DNA of 64,000 bases, taken from contig OY755247.1 in assembly GCA_963576725.1 (NCBI GenBank), positions 15,316,526 through 15,380,525 on the forward strand, given 5' to 3'. Shown here piece by piece: positions 40,345-48,019 of this stretch. The notes beneath the pieces were generated by a model, which had not been told where the DNA came from, did no database searches, and was given only the letters and a program-made list of their open reading frames with translations. The stretch's first letter is position 1. Each line of letters starts with the position of its first letter. Made by a program: the position numbers and the translations under genes. This DNA comes from Azorinus chamasolen (Eukaryota > Mollusca > Bivalvia > Cardiida > Solecurtidae).

Positions 40345-40522
40345 ATCCATGCCCTTCTGATCATGTAGACTACTTTGTCTTTTTTGATAATGTAGAATGC
40401 TTTACTTTTTTATCCATGCCTTCTGATCATGTAGAATGCTTTACTTTTTTATCCATGCCCTTCTGATCATGTAGAATCATTTACGTTTTTTATCCATGCC
40501 CTTCTGATCATGTAGAATAATT
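40345..40522 (+). repeat. Tandem repeat, about 4 units of 47-54 bp
   Basis: Unit ATCCATGCCCTTCTGATCAT then GTAGAATGCTTTACTTTTTT. Confidence 0.9.
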
Positions 40523-40599
40523 TTGGTAGTGACACAGGACTACTGACTTGCACACATGCTAATGTTATTGTGGTCTACATCAGTTTTGAAAGTAGATTC

Positions 40600-40729
40600 C
40601 ATTTCAAAAGCTGCTGTCAGCGTTGCACATTGTTTGATCCTGATGAGATGGCTGTCTACTTGGCTGATCTGAATCCATACTGTTGGCACAGGCTATCACA
40701 TATTTCGTAGCCAGCGTGCAAAGAGTTAA
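40600..40729. mobile_element. Family H copy, partial
   Basis: TTTGATCCTGATGAGATGGC, TTGGCTGATCTGAATCC, then GTAGCCAGCGTGCAAAGAGTTAA. Confidence 0.55.
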
Positions 40730-40957
40730 CCCTTTCCCTGTTCTATGTTTATTCCAAATTTCAATACCTACTGAATAATTATGAACAAAATAGTTATAAT
40801 GAAATATGGAAGGTGGAACCTTGCAGCCATTTTAGAAACTAAAGAAACAGATTATCAAATTCTATTAGCAAACAGAGCAGACCCTGATCAGACGTCTGAT
40901 ATGGGTCTACTCTGTCTGCAAATGCGTGAAAACACGTTTATATGAGGGAAAGGGTTA
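40726..40957 (+). mobile_element. TTAA-group MITE, family A
   Basis: TTAACCCTTTCCCTGTTC to ATGAGGGAAAGGGTTAA, shortened core (GATCAGACGTCTGATATGG). Confidence 0.9.
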
Positions 40958-41123
40958 AATGTTTTTTTGATGAAGTATGAGTGGTAATGAATGAGAGATG
41001 GTAACACAAATGAATGATACAAACTATTAGATGTCCAAAGTGATAGTCAAAATACTGAAAAAAATAAAAAGTAATGAAATTATCTTATTGTTGTTCCAAC
41101 TTATTTTTTTTACATCCCTACTA

Positions 41124-41552
41124 TTAAACCCATTTCTCCATGAATATTCGTGTAAGAAATAACCCGATGAATATTTATTAGCTGAATGTATATAATGTAC
41201 ATGTATAATTTTCAGGGGAATTTTTTGCTTTGACAAAAACTGTAAAATCATATCTATATTACACCTTAACAAACAGCAGACCCTGATCATACAGCTCCTA
41301 CAGGGGACATCTGGGTACATGCTTATAAAGCTTTTAGTTGAGTCTGAGATCGTTCTCAAGCTTTTGATTGGTCAGATTTGAGCCTCTGGCTCAAATCTGA
41401 CCAATCTAAAGCTTGAGAACTCAAATCTGACCAATCGAAAGCCTGAGAATGAAACTCAGACTCAACTAAAAGCTTTATAAGCATGGGCCCAGATCTGAGT
41501 CTACTCTGTTTGCAATAGCGTAGAAAGGCGTATATATGGAGTAATGGGTAAC
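41124..41552 (+). mobile_element. Family C, split by palindrome J
   Basis: TTAAACCCATTTCTCCATGA, body, core-1 left arm to ACATCTGGG, then J, then CAGATCTGAGTCTACTCTG and GGAGTAATGGGTAA. Confidence 0.82.
41314..41488. repeat. Palindrome family J, nested in C
   Basis: Arms CATGCTTATAAAGCTTTTAG...GTTGAGTCTGAG and CTCAGACTCAACTAAAAGCT...TTATAAGCATG. The right arm includes an extra copy of CTCAAATCTGACCAATC. Confidence 0.88.
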
Positions 41553-41723
41553 CCTTTACTCCATGAAAATTCATGTAAGTTAAAATGTATCTAAGAATAT
41601 ACATATTAGCATTATATATGTAATGGTATGTGAACTGGAAAAGGTTTGGCCCTAATAAAAAATTTAAAATCTTATCTATATAATGCCATAAGCAAACCAG
41701 AGTAAACCCTGATCATGCATGGC

Positions 41724-41728
<5 letters not shown>
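41548..41728 (+). mobile_element. Family C left half
   Basis: GTAACCCTTTACTCCATGAA, body to ACCCTGATCATGCATGGCC, then the CT repeat. Confidence 0.75.
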
Positions 41729-41756
<28 letters not shown>

Positions 41757-41784
41757 CTCCTCTCTCTCTCTCTCTCTCGCTCTC
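41727..41784. repeat. (CT)n microsatellite
   Basis: About 58 bp of CT repeats with small interruptions, located between two C element parts. Confidence 0.95.
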
Positions 41785-42000
41785 ATGAATATTCATGTAA
41801 GAAATAATTTCATAATGAATATTAATTAGATTAATTGTTACAACAGCACATCGACACAGGAATGTTTGATCTTGACAGAAACTGAAGAATCGTATTTATA
41901 TTACATGTACATGTATATCATAAGCTGTAGGAGTCGTCTGTTCAGGGTCTGCTCTGTTTGCAAAGGCATAGAAAGTCGTATTTATGGAGTAAAGAATTAA
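41784..42000 (+). mobile_element. Family C, left terminus replaced by (CT)n
   Basis: ATGAATATTCATGTAAGAAA, body, one core arm, GGAGTAAAGAATTAA. Confidence 0.8.
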
Positions 42001-42058
42001 AATCGGGGTGGATGCAAGAATTCTGAATATTCAGAGTTCGTGGCCCATCACTTTAAAA

Positions 42059-42264
42059 TACAGTAAAACCCCGCTAATGCGACCACCAAAACGGGGCATA
42101 ATTCACAGTGGCAAGGGCAGGTGGTTGCTTAATGCAGGACGAAAGTTATGCAGAAAGCTCCTATAGGAGCTTTCTGCATAACTTTCGTCCTGTATTAAGC
42201 AACCACCTGCTTATGAAAACAGCCATGTTTGTTTAAGTGGTCGCATTAGCGGGGTTCTACTGTA
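42059..42264 (+). mobile_element. TA-group MITE, type D3, intact 206 bp
   Basis: TACAGTAAAACCCCGCTAAT to GCATTAGCGGGGTTCTACTGTA-type end, perfect D core (GAAAGCTCCTATAGGAGC). Confidence 0.93.
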
Positions 42265-42455
42265 GTTAATAACTAGAGTCCATTTTGTATGAAAGGTTGG
42301 AGATTTTTAACGATTAATAGCGCAGAAACTTATCAAAAGGCTCTTCTATCTTCCAGGAGCGCTCTGATTTGGGTCTACACTATTTTCAATTTTCAGTACA
42401 CTCGTTCCAGCATTCAAATGATTAATGTCACCCACAAGCTGCCAACCGTCTTTTT

Positions 42456-42600
42456 AACCCTTTTAAACATTCCCTCATAGGCTATTTTAGATCCAACCAC
42501 TTTGAATAAATCTACCGAAAAGGAGCATTAGCTAGGGAAAAGATTTTTTTTTTTAGAATTTTGTAGTTCTGAAACCATTGTGATAAATAGAGCATTTGAT
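42456..42600 (+). mobile_element. Family B left half
   Basis: TTAACCCTTTTAAACATTCC, CTCATAGGC, body to GATAAATAGAGCATTTGATT; right half absent. Confidence 0.7.
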
Positions 42601-42918
42601 TCTGCGAAATGTACCTTTGTCAAAACATTTCTTGTTCATACATCATAAATATCAAGGAAACGTGTACATTATTTTACATGAATGTGGCCGTTGAAGAGAT
42701 GTATTGCAGTAGAGCGTCCCAATCTGAGTCTGCATGGATGAAGCCAGGGGCTATTTGAAAAAAGAAACCCATTCATTTATTTGGAATAGCATTTGTGACT
42801 GTGTAGGTGAAAAAACAACAACAAACACATGAGTTATGTAATAAAACAGTTTTAATTCCTTATATGAGCACATTCTCGTTGAAAGTCGATAATTTGGTAC
42901 AAAAGTAATGCAAGCACA

Positions 42919-43351
42919 TACAGTAAACCCCCTCTAAACTAGAATTATAGCAGAGAAGAATTTAGATGCCTTTAACCCTTTCCCTGTTCTGCATTTAGGC
43001 CAAATTTTAATATCTACTGAATATTCATTAGCTAAATATCTATAAAAGAAATATCGGAGGTATACATTTGAGAAAGCAAAGAAACCAAACTATTAAATTC
43101 TATTAGCAAACTGAGCAGACCCTGATCAGACGGCTCCTCTAGGAGCCGTCTGATCTGGGTCTACTCTGTTTGCAAATGCGTGAAAACACGTTTATATGAG
43201 GGAAAGGGTTGAACAGGTGACTGCTGAATGCAGAGTGAAAGTCACGCAGAAAGCTCCTAGCATGTATTTCACCCTGGATTAAGCTGTCATCTGTTTCCAA
43301 GATCGATATTTATACTAAATTGAACGTCCGGTTTAGAGGGGTTTTACTGTA
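42919..43351 (+). mobile_element. TA-group MITE, type D2, split by A
   Basis: TACAGTAAACCCCCTCTAAA to GGTTTAGAGGGGTTTTACTGTA-type end. The same D2 without insertion is at 45346-45561. Confidence 0.85.
42972..43212 (+). mobile_element. TTAA-group MITE, family A, nested in D2
   Basis: TTAACCCTTTCCCTGTTC to ATGAGGGAAAGGGTTGA; perfect core-1. Confidence 0.9.
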
Positions 43352-43540
43352 CATATACACTAGTGGTGTGCCAATTAAGCCTAGTACTCGGCGGTCTCGT
43401 CGTAAAGTTTCCGACGTGATGATCGACGAAGCCCAGGCCATCGTCGACGATTTATACATAACCTAATGGAGACCATACTGTTTAGCAAACAGTAAAATAC
43501 AGGTAAGACAAAGCATCTGATTAGCGTTTTACCCATTGTT

Positions 43541-43790
43541 TTAACCCTTTCCCTCATATACACGTGTTTTCACGCATTTACAAACAGAGTAGACCCAGAT
43601 CAGACGGCTCCTTGAGGAGCCGTCTGATCAGGGTCTGCTCTGTTTGCTAATGAAATTAGAGATATCTGATTCTTTACCTTCTAAAATGGTTACAATGTTC
43701 TACCTTCTATATTTCAATATAACTATTTTGCCCATGAATATTCAGTTGGTATTGAAAGTTGATATAAACATGGAACAGGGAAATGGTTAA
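43541..43790 (-). mobile_element. TTAA-group MITE, family A, with two paralogous empty sites
   Basis: TTAACCCTTTCCCTCATATA to GAACAGGGAAATGGTTAA, 250 bp. Copies 2 and 3 of the surrounding repeat read CATTGTTTAACTGAA (46039) and CATTGTTTTAACTGAA (55879) without the element. Confidence 0.93.
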
Positions 43791-43926
43791 CTGGATATAA
43801 TCGATTTGTAATTCTAAGATTAAAGACAGAGTCTACCCTTATCAAATGTCATGTTTTGGACCAAAAGGACTGATGTCAACACTCAACAGTCTGTTCTGGA
43901 TATAGATCTAGATCTACATTGCATCA

Positions 43927-44034
43927 TAGGAGTCTGTTACGCTTCATAGGGGTCTAGCTATACATACTACATGTATATAATAATATCATTATTGTATAGT
44001 ATGTATAGACACCCGTGAAGCGGTACAGACCCCT
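43927..44034. repeat. Imperfect palindrome inserted in dispersed repeat copy 1
   Basis: Arms ATCATAGGAGTCTGTTACGC...TATACATACTAC and ATAGTATGTATAGACACC...CAGACCCCTGTGAT; absent from copy 3. Confidence 0.75.
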
Positions 44035-44223
44035 GTGATATTGACTGCAAACCTACAACCCATAGTTTCACGTTGGCCTTTACCAAAACTTAAATAAGCC
44101 CAACATATTAGAATTTAGTCGTGATTGTTAATCATGATTGATCGCGAACATGTGCCAATGATCGAGTACATTTTTTGGGTCCGATTCCGTAAAGTAGCTT
44201 ACACTAGGATGAAGTTGTGAAAA

Positions 44224-44453
44224 TTAACCCATTCCCTCATATTGACGTCTTTTGACGACTCTATAAAAGTCACTTTGTGAAACCATTGTGATAAATAGAG
44301 CATTTGCTCATATAGGAGCAAATGCTCTATTTATCACAATGGTTTCAAACTACAAAATTCTAAACTTTTCCTTTTCTCTAGTTAATGCTCCTTTTCGGTA
44401 GATTTATTCAAAGATGTTGGGTCTAAAAAATAGCCTATGAGGTAATGGGTTAA
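44224..44453 (-). mobile_element. TTAA-group MITE, family B, intact 230 bp
   Basis: TTAACCCATTCCCTCATATT to GAGGTAATGGGTTAA, intact core. Confidence 0.93.
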
Positions 44454-44520
44454 CCTTGTGTAAACTGACTGGCATCTTTATCGACAGCCCATCAAAATCA
44501 GGTAAGTATGACACAAGTAG

Positions 44521-44757
44521 TTTATCCCTTTCCCTGTTTCAAAATTTCTTCACCTCGTGAGTGTTCCTGCAAAGAATCAATAAAATGGCACATGGAAAAG
44601 GGCTTTATTTTATTGTTGTGGAAACTGCATAGTCGAATATTTAAATTTCCGTAAGCAAGCAGAGCAGATTTATATTATCCCATAGGCAAACAGAGCGGAC
44701 CCTCCTATAGGATCCGTCTGATCTGGGTCTACTCTGAAAATGCGTCCATTATTAAGC
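44521..44757 (+). mobile_element. Family A2
   Basis: TTTATCCCTTTCCCTGTTTC, TTCTTCACCTCGTGAG, a duplicated GGCAAACAGAGCGGACC, CCTCCTATAGGATCCGTC; right end lost at GCGTCCATTATTAAG. Confidence 0.75.
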
Positions 44758-44919
44758 ACTATTAAACTGATAGGATTATGATGGGTTGCCGATGAAAGGT
44801 GTCTTGGTCCAAACTGCATGAATAGGTAAGCACAAGGAGATGTGGCACGTTGACAAATTCAAGTGGCAGCCTAGTACTGTTGCTCACGAGAGAACACACA
44901 TTGAAGGCACATGTATATA

Positions 44920-45119
44920 CAGAGATGAGATCCAGATAAGATGGGTCAATGAAAAACAATTTCAGGAGTAACTTCTTTATTTCTCCACCAAAAATCCTCT
45001 GTTGTGAGTACTAGCTTAGAATCGTCTCGAAGAGACAATTTTAAAGAGTGGTCACAACATAGGGTTTGGTGGAGAAATGATGACTTCAGTACTTGAGTAC
45101 GTGCCAGTCCGTTTCTCTG
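44920..45119 (+). mobile_element. hAT-like palindromic MITE, family E
   Basis: CAGAGATGAGATCCAGATAAG to CAGTCCGTTTCTCTG, palindrome with CTTAGAATCGTCTCGAAGAG. Confidence 0.83.
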
Positions 45120-45345
45120 TACAACTATATAAATGCGCATTCGATAATATATACATGTAGTATCAAATAAAAGAAACAAACAATTCATGAAAATAACAAT
45201 AGCAGAGTATTAACTAAAAATCTCATGTTATAAAATATATTAAAAACAACAAACATGAGTATGGGTTATGTAACAGGTAAAACAGTTTTAATTTCTTATA
45301 TGAGCACCTTCTCATTTATTGTTGAAAATTTGGCACAAAATTCAT

Positions 45346-45561
45346 TACAGATAATGAAACCCCTCTAAACCGGAATTCTAATAGAGAATAATTTAGATAC
45401 TTTTAGACAGGTAGCTGCTTAAAGCAGGGTGAAAGTCACGCAGAAAGCTCCTAGAAGAGCGTTCTGTGTGTCTTTCACCAGCATTAAGCTGCTGCATCAC
45501 CTGTTTCCAAGATCGATTTTTAGACTAAATTGAACGTCCGATTTAGAGGGGTTTTACTGTA
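45346..45561 (+). mobile_element. TA-group MITE, type D2, uninterrupted paralog
   Basis: TACAG...AACCCCTCTAAACC to GATTTAGAGGGGTTTTACTGTA-type end; core GTAGCTGCTTAAAGCAGG, AAAGCTCCTAGAAGAGCG. Confidence 0.85.
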
Positions 45562-45738
45562 CATATACACTAGTGGTGTGCCAATTAGTTTTAGTATTCG
45601 GCGGTCTCGTCGTGAATGTTCCGACGTTGTGATCGACGAAGGCCAGGCAATCGTCGACGATTTATACATAACCTAATGGAGACCATACTGTTTAGCAATC
45701 AGTAAAAGTCAAGTAAGACTAAGCATCATGATCTGATT

Positions 45739-45895
45739 AAGAAATGAATGACGTGCTTCCGATGTTCATGAGGTTATGCAACGCATAGCTTTACGAGCAA
45801 AGTTAGTGAAGCCCGAAGGGCTTCACGTGAATCTTTGCTCGTAAAGCTATGCGTTGCATAACCCATGAACACCAGGAGCACGTCATTTATTTCTT
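45739..45895. repeat. Full-length palindrome, family K
   Basis: Arms AAGAAATGAATGACGTGCTT...CAACGCATAGCTTTACGAGC and GCTCGTAAAGCTATGCGTTG...AGCACGTCATTTATTTCTT around GAAGCCCGAAGGGCTTC. A 157-bp near-perfect foldback. Confidence 0.92.
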
Positions 45896-45925
45896 ATATT
45901 TATATTCCATTGTATTTCTTATATT

Positions 45926-45970
45926 TAAGAAATGAATGACGTGCTTCCGGTGTTCATGAGGTTATGCAAC
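45926..45970 (+). repeat. Single outer arm of palindrome K
   Basis: TTAAGAAATGAATGACGTGC then TTCCGGTGTTCATGAGGTTA TGCAAC, 30 bp downstream of the full palindrome. Confidence 0.85.
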
Positions 45971-46255
45971 TTTCTTTTTAGAATAAGGTTATATAAGGAC
46001 GTTGCAGGGCGAATGTAAATATTTAGGATTGAATACACATTGTTTAACTGAATAGAATCGTTTTGTAAGCTAAGATTTAAACAGAGTTTACGTGTCTCAT
46101 TCCAAACTGCTAAGTAGGTAGGCACATATTTGCTATTAGCAGAACTACGGAGATGCGGTAATTGTGGTCTACATGGACAACTTCTAGTGACAGCCTAGTC
46201 GCGACAGTTCTATGATGTCCTCATTAGTGATACAAATTGAAGACACATGTATATA

Positions 46256-46433
46256 CAAAGGTCCAGATAAGATGCGCAAATGAAAAATAAAAACATTTTC
46301 AAGAATAGGGTAACTCCTTTATTTCTCCCACCAAAATCCTATGTTGTAACCACTCTGACAACAAAGGGTTGGGTGGAGAAATGACTGTTTTAGTACTCAA
46401 GTATTTGCCTATCCGTTGCTCTGTACAGATAGA
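46256..46433 (+). mobile_element. hAT-like MITE, family E, core deleted
   Basis: CAAAGGTCCAGATAAGATGC to CTATCCGTTGCTCTG; central hairpin lost (CACTCTGACAACAAAG). Confidence 0.78.
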
Positions 46434-46772
46434 CCAACTTATTTTGGAACAAAACATGACCTACTCTGATGTAAACAAAACGACGCGACTACAACGCTTC
46501 TTTATTTTTAAAAGCCTTAGCAAGCAGCATTTTTTTTCAACATAGTTGTCTTGGTGCAACGGGTATGTATCTGGACTTGCATGTGGTGGTCTTAAGTTCG
46601 ATTATTACCAGTGACTTATTTTTTTTTTTTCATTAAAATGCTATCTGTACAAAACAACAATAAATATTTATAACACTTATTAACAAAATACTAATATATA
46701 CTTCAAGGAATAAAATTTTAAAAGAAAATTACAAATGGCAAATCCGGTTATTTTTTTCTAAAAAAAAGTAAA

Positions 46773-46847
46773 CTGCATAGCTTGAGATTCGAACCCACGA
46801 CCTCCTGTTTACAAGACTAGGTACATATCCATTAGGCCAAAGCCCAG
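46773..46847 (-). pseudogene. tRNA-Thr-like sequence, degenerate
   Basis: Read on the minus strand: TGGCCTAATGGATATG (A box), anticodon stem-loop CTAGT-CTTGTAA-ACAGG (anticodon TGT, Thr), B box GGGTTCGAATC. The acceptor stem has unpaired middle positions, so it is probably a pseudogene or SINE head. A weaker tRNA-like piece (GTTCGATTATT) is at 46549-46618. Confidence 0.5.
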
Positions 46848-47039
46848 TACATAATATTAGGCGAGTTACTAAAGTGTGTTGTCTGGCCCTGTACTTTTGT
46901 GTTGTTATGTAAACAACAAAATAACAAGTCTCAATTTAGCGTGGTGTACATGTGTACAAAGACGCATTCAATAATAAACAATTTATGAAAATAACAATAT
47001 CAGAGTATCAACTAAAAATCTCATAATAAAATTTCTAGA

Positions 47040-47279
47040 TTAACTCTACTCCGTAAATACACTTTTCTATACCTTTGCAAACAGCGTAGACCCAGATCAG
47101 AGGTCGCTATAGGAGCTGTCTGATCAGTGGCTGCTCTGTTTGCTTATGGGATAACATAGATCTAATTCTATGATTTTCTTCCATGGCAAAACTTTCAAGT
47201 GTTAATGTACCATTTTTTCATCATTAATTAATGTTCATGAAGTTTTTATTATTTTTACATATTCATGGAGTAACGGATA
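47040..47279 (-). mobile_element. TTAA-group MITE, family C
   Basis: TTAACTCTACTCCGTAAATA to ATTCATGGAGTAACGGATAA; core GAGGTCGCTATAGGAGCTG. Confidence 0.82.
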
Positions 47280-47416
47280 ATAATGTAAAACATATTGCAA
47301 GTGCCTGTACATGTATTATGCATGAAAGTATACACGTTGTATTCCATTCGCCACCAAGTAACGTTCATCTGTAAAAAGTCTCCTGTATTTCTGAAATACT
47401 TTTCTTCCCTTTCTTT

Positions 47417-47631
47417 ACGCATTTACTTCATATAAACACCCTTTCATGCTTTTCCAACAGAGTAGGCCCTGATCAGACTGCTCCAGTGGGAGCCGTCTGA
47501 TCAGGATCTACTCTGTTTGCTTCTGACATAATATAGACCCGGTTCTACATTTTTACCAAAGTAAACAAATCCCTTGAAAATGTTGGGACAACATTAATTT
47601 ATAAAGGTGATCCTATGAAGGAAATGGTTAA
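47417..47631 (-). mobile_element. Family A/C hybrid
   Basis: ACGCATTTACTTCATATAAA, core-1 (AGACTGCTCCAGTGGGAGCC), C-type body, right end GAAGGAAATGGTTAA. Confidence 0.75.
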
Positions 47632-47680
47632 GATTGTCGTAGTTACCCGAACTGAACGACGATGGTACATAACAATTATA

Positions 47681-47754
47681 TTCACAACATAGGGTTTGGT
47701 GGAGAAATGGAGATTGCAGCATTCGAGTATGCACCTTTTATCTGTTGCTCTGAA
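47681..47754 (+). mobile_element. Family E right part
   Basis: TCACAACATAGGGTTTGGTG to TTATCTGTTGCTCTG. Confidence 0.75.
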
Positions 47755-47780
47755 GACCGCCGATGTTATTCAGCAAGAAC

Positions 47781-47924
47781 TGCAGATAAGATGTTTACTG
47801 ATTTGTAAATAAACAAAAATCTCATTTCTCCGCCAAACCCTGTCCTGCTAACAGCAAGACAGGATTCGGCGGAGAAATACAAAAGTATTATACTCAGACT
47901 GTCAATACTTCTCTTATCTCCTGC
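47781..47924. mobile_element. E-like palindrome with a different core
   Basis: GCAGATAAGATG near one end and CTCTTATCTCCTGC at the other; inner arms ATTTCTCCGCCAAACCCTGT and AGGATTCGGCGGAGAAAT. Related outer parts but a distinct centre. Confidence 0.65.
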
Positions 47925-48019
47925 TTTGGGTCTCCACTGTTTGTATGCACCATCTGCTTGATGCCTGCCAATTACATATCGAGCATATTGGATTGTTGGG
48001 GGAGGGAGGGGGGGTAACT

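Larger units (their letters stand above)
42825..44180 (+). repeat. Dispersed long repeat, copy 1 (carries three insertions)
   Basis: Shares TTATATGAGCAC, a D2 element, ACTAGTGGTGTGCCAATTA, GGCGGTCTCGTCGT, TACATAACCTAATGGAGACC and later TTAATCATGATTGATCGCG with copy 2 (45240-46090) and, in its right part, with copy 3 (55778-56165). Copy 1 alone carries an A inside its D2, a second A at 43541 and a palindrome at 43927. Class unknown. Confidence 0.8.
45240..46090 (+). repeat. Dispersed long repeat, copy 2
   Basis: Aligns with copy 1 through a D2 element and GGCGGTCTCGTCGT; interrupted by palindrome K, resumes near 46020 (ACATTGTTTAACTGAATAG) and ends before 46100. Confidence 0.75.

Noticed and set aside
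240..43630. Core-1 hairpins as bacterial-type terminators
   Set aside because: Context is a eukaryotic genome with spliced genes, and the hairpins are parts of mobile elements.
46549..46618. Second tRNA-like sequence near 46.6 kb
   Set aside because: Only a B-box-like GTTCGATTATT is visible; stems do not pair, so it is mentioned but not called separately.
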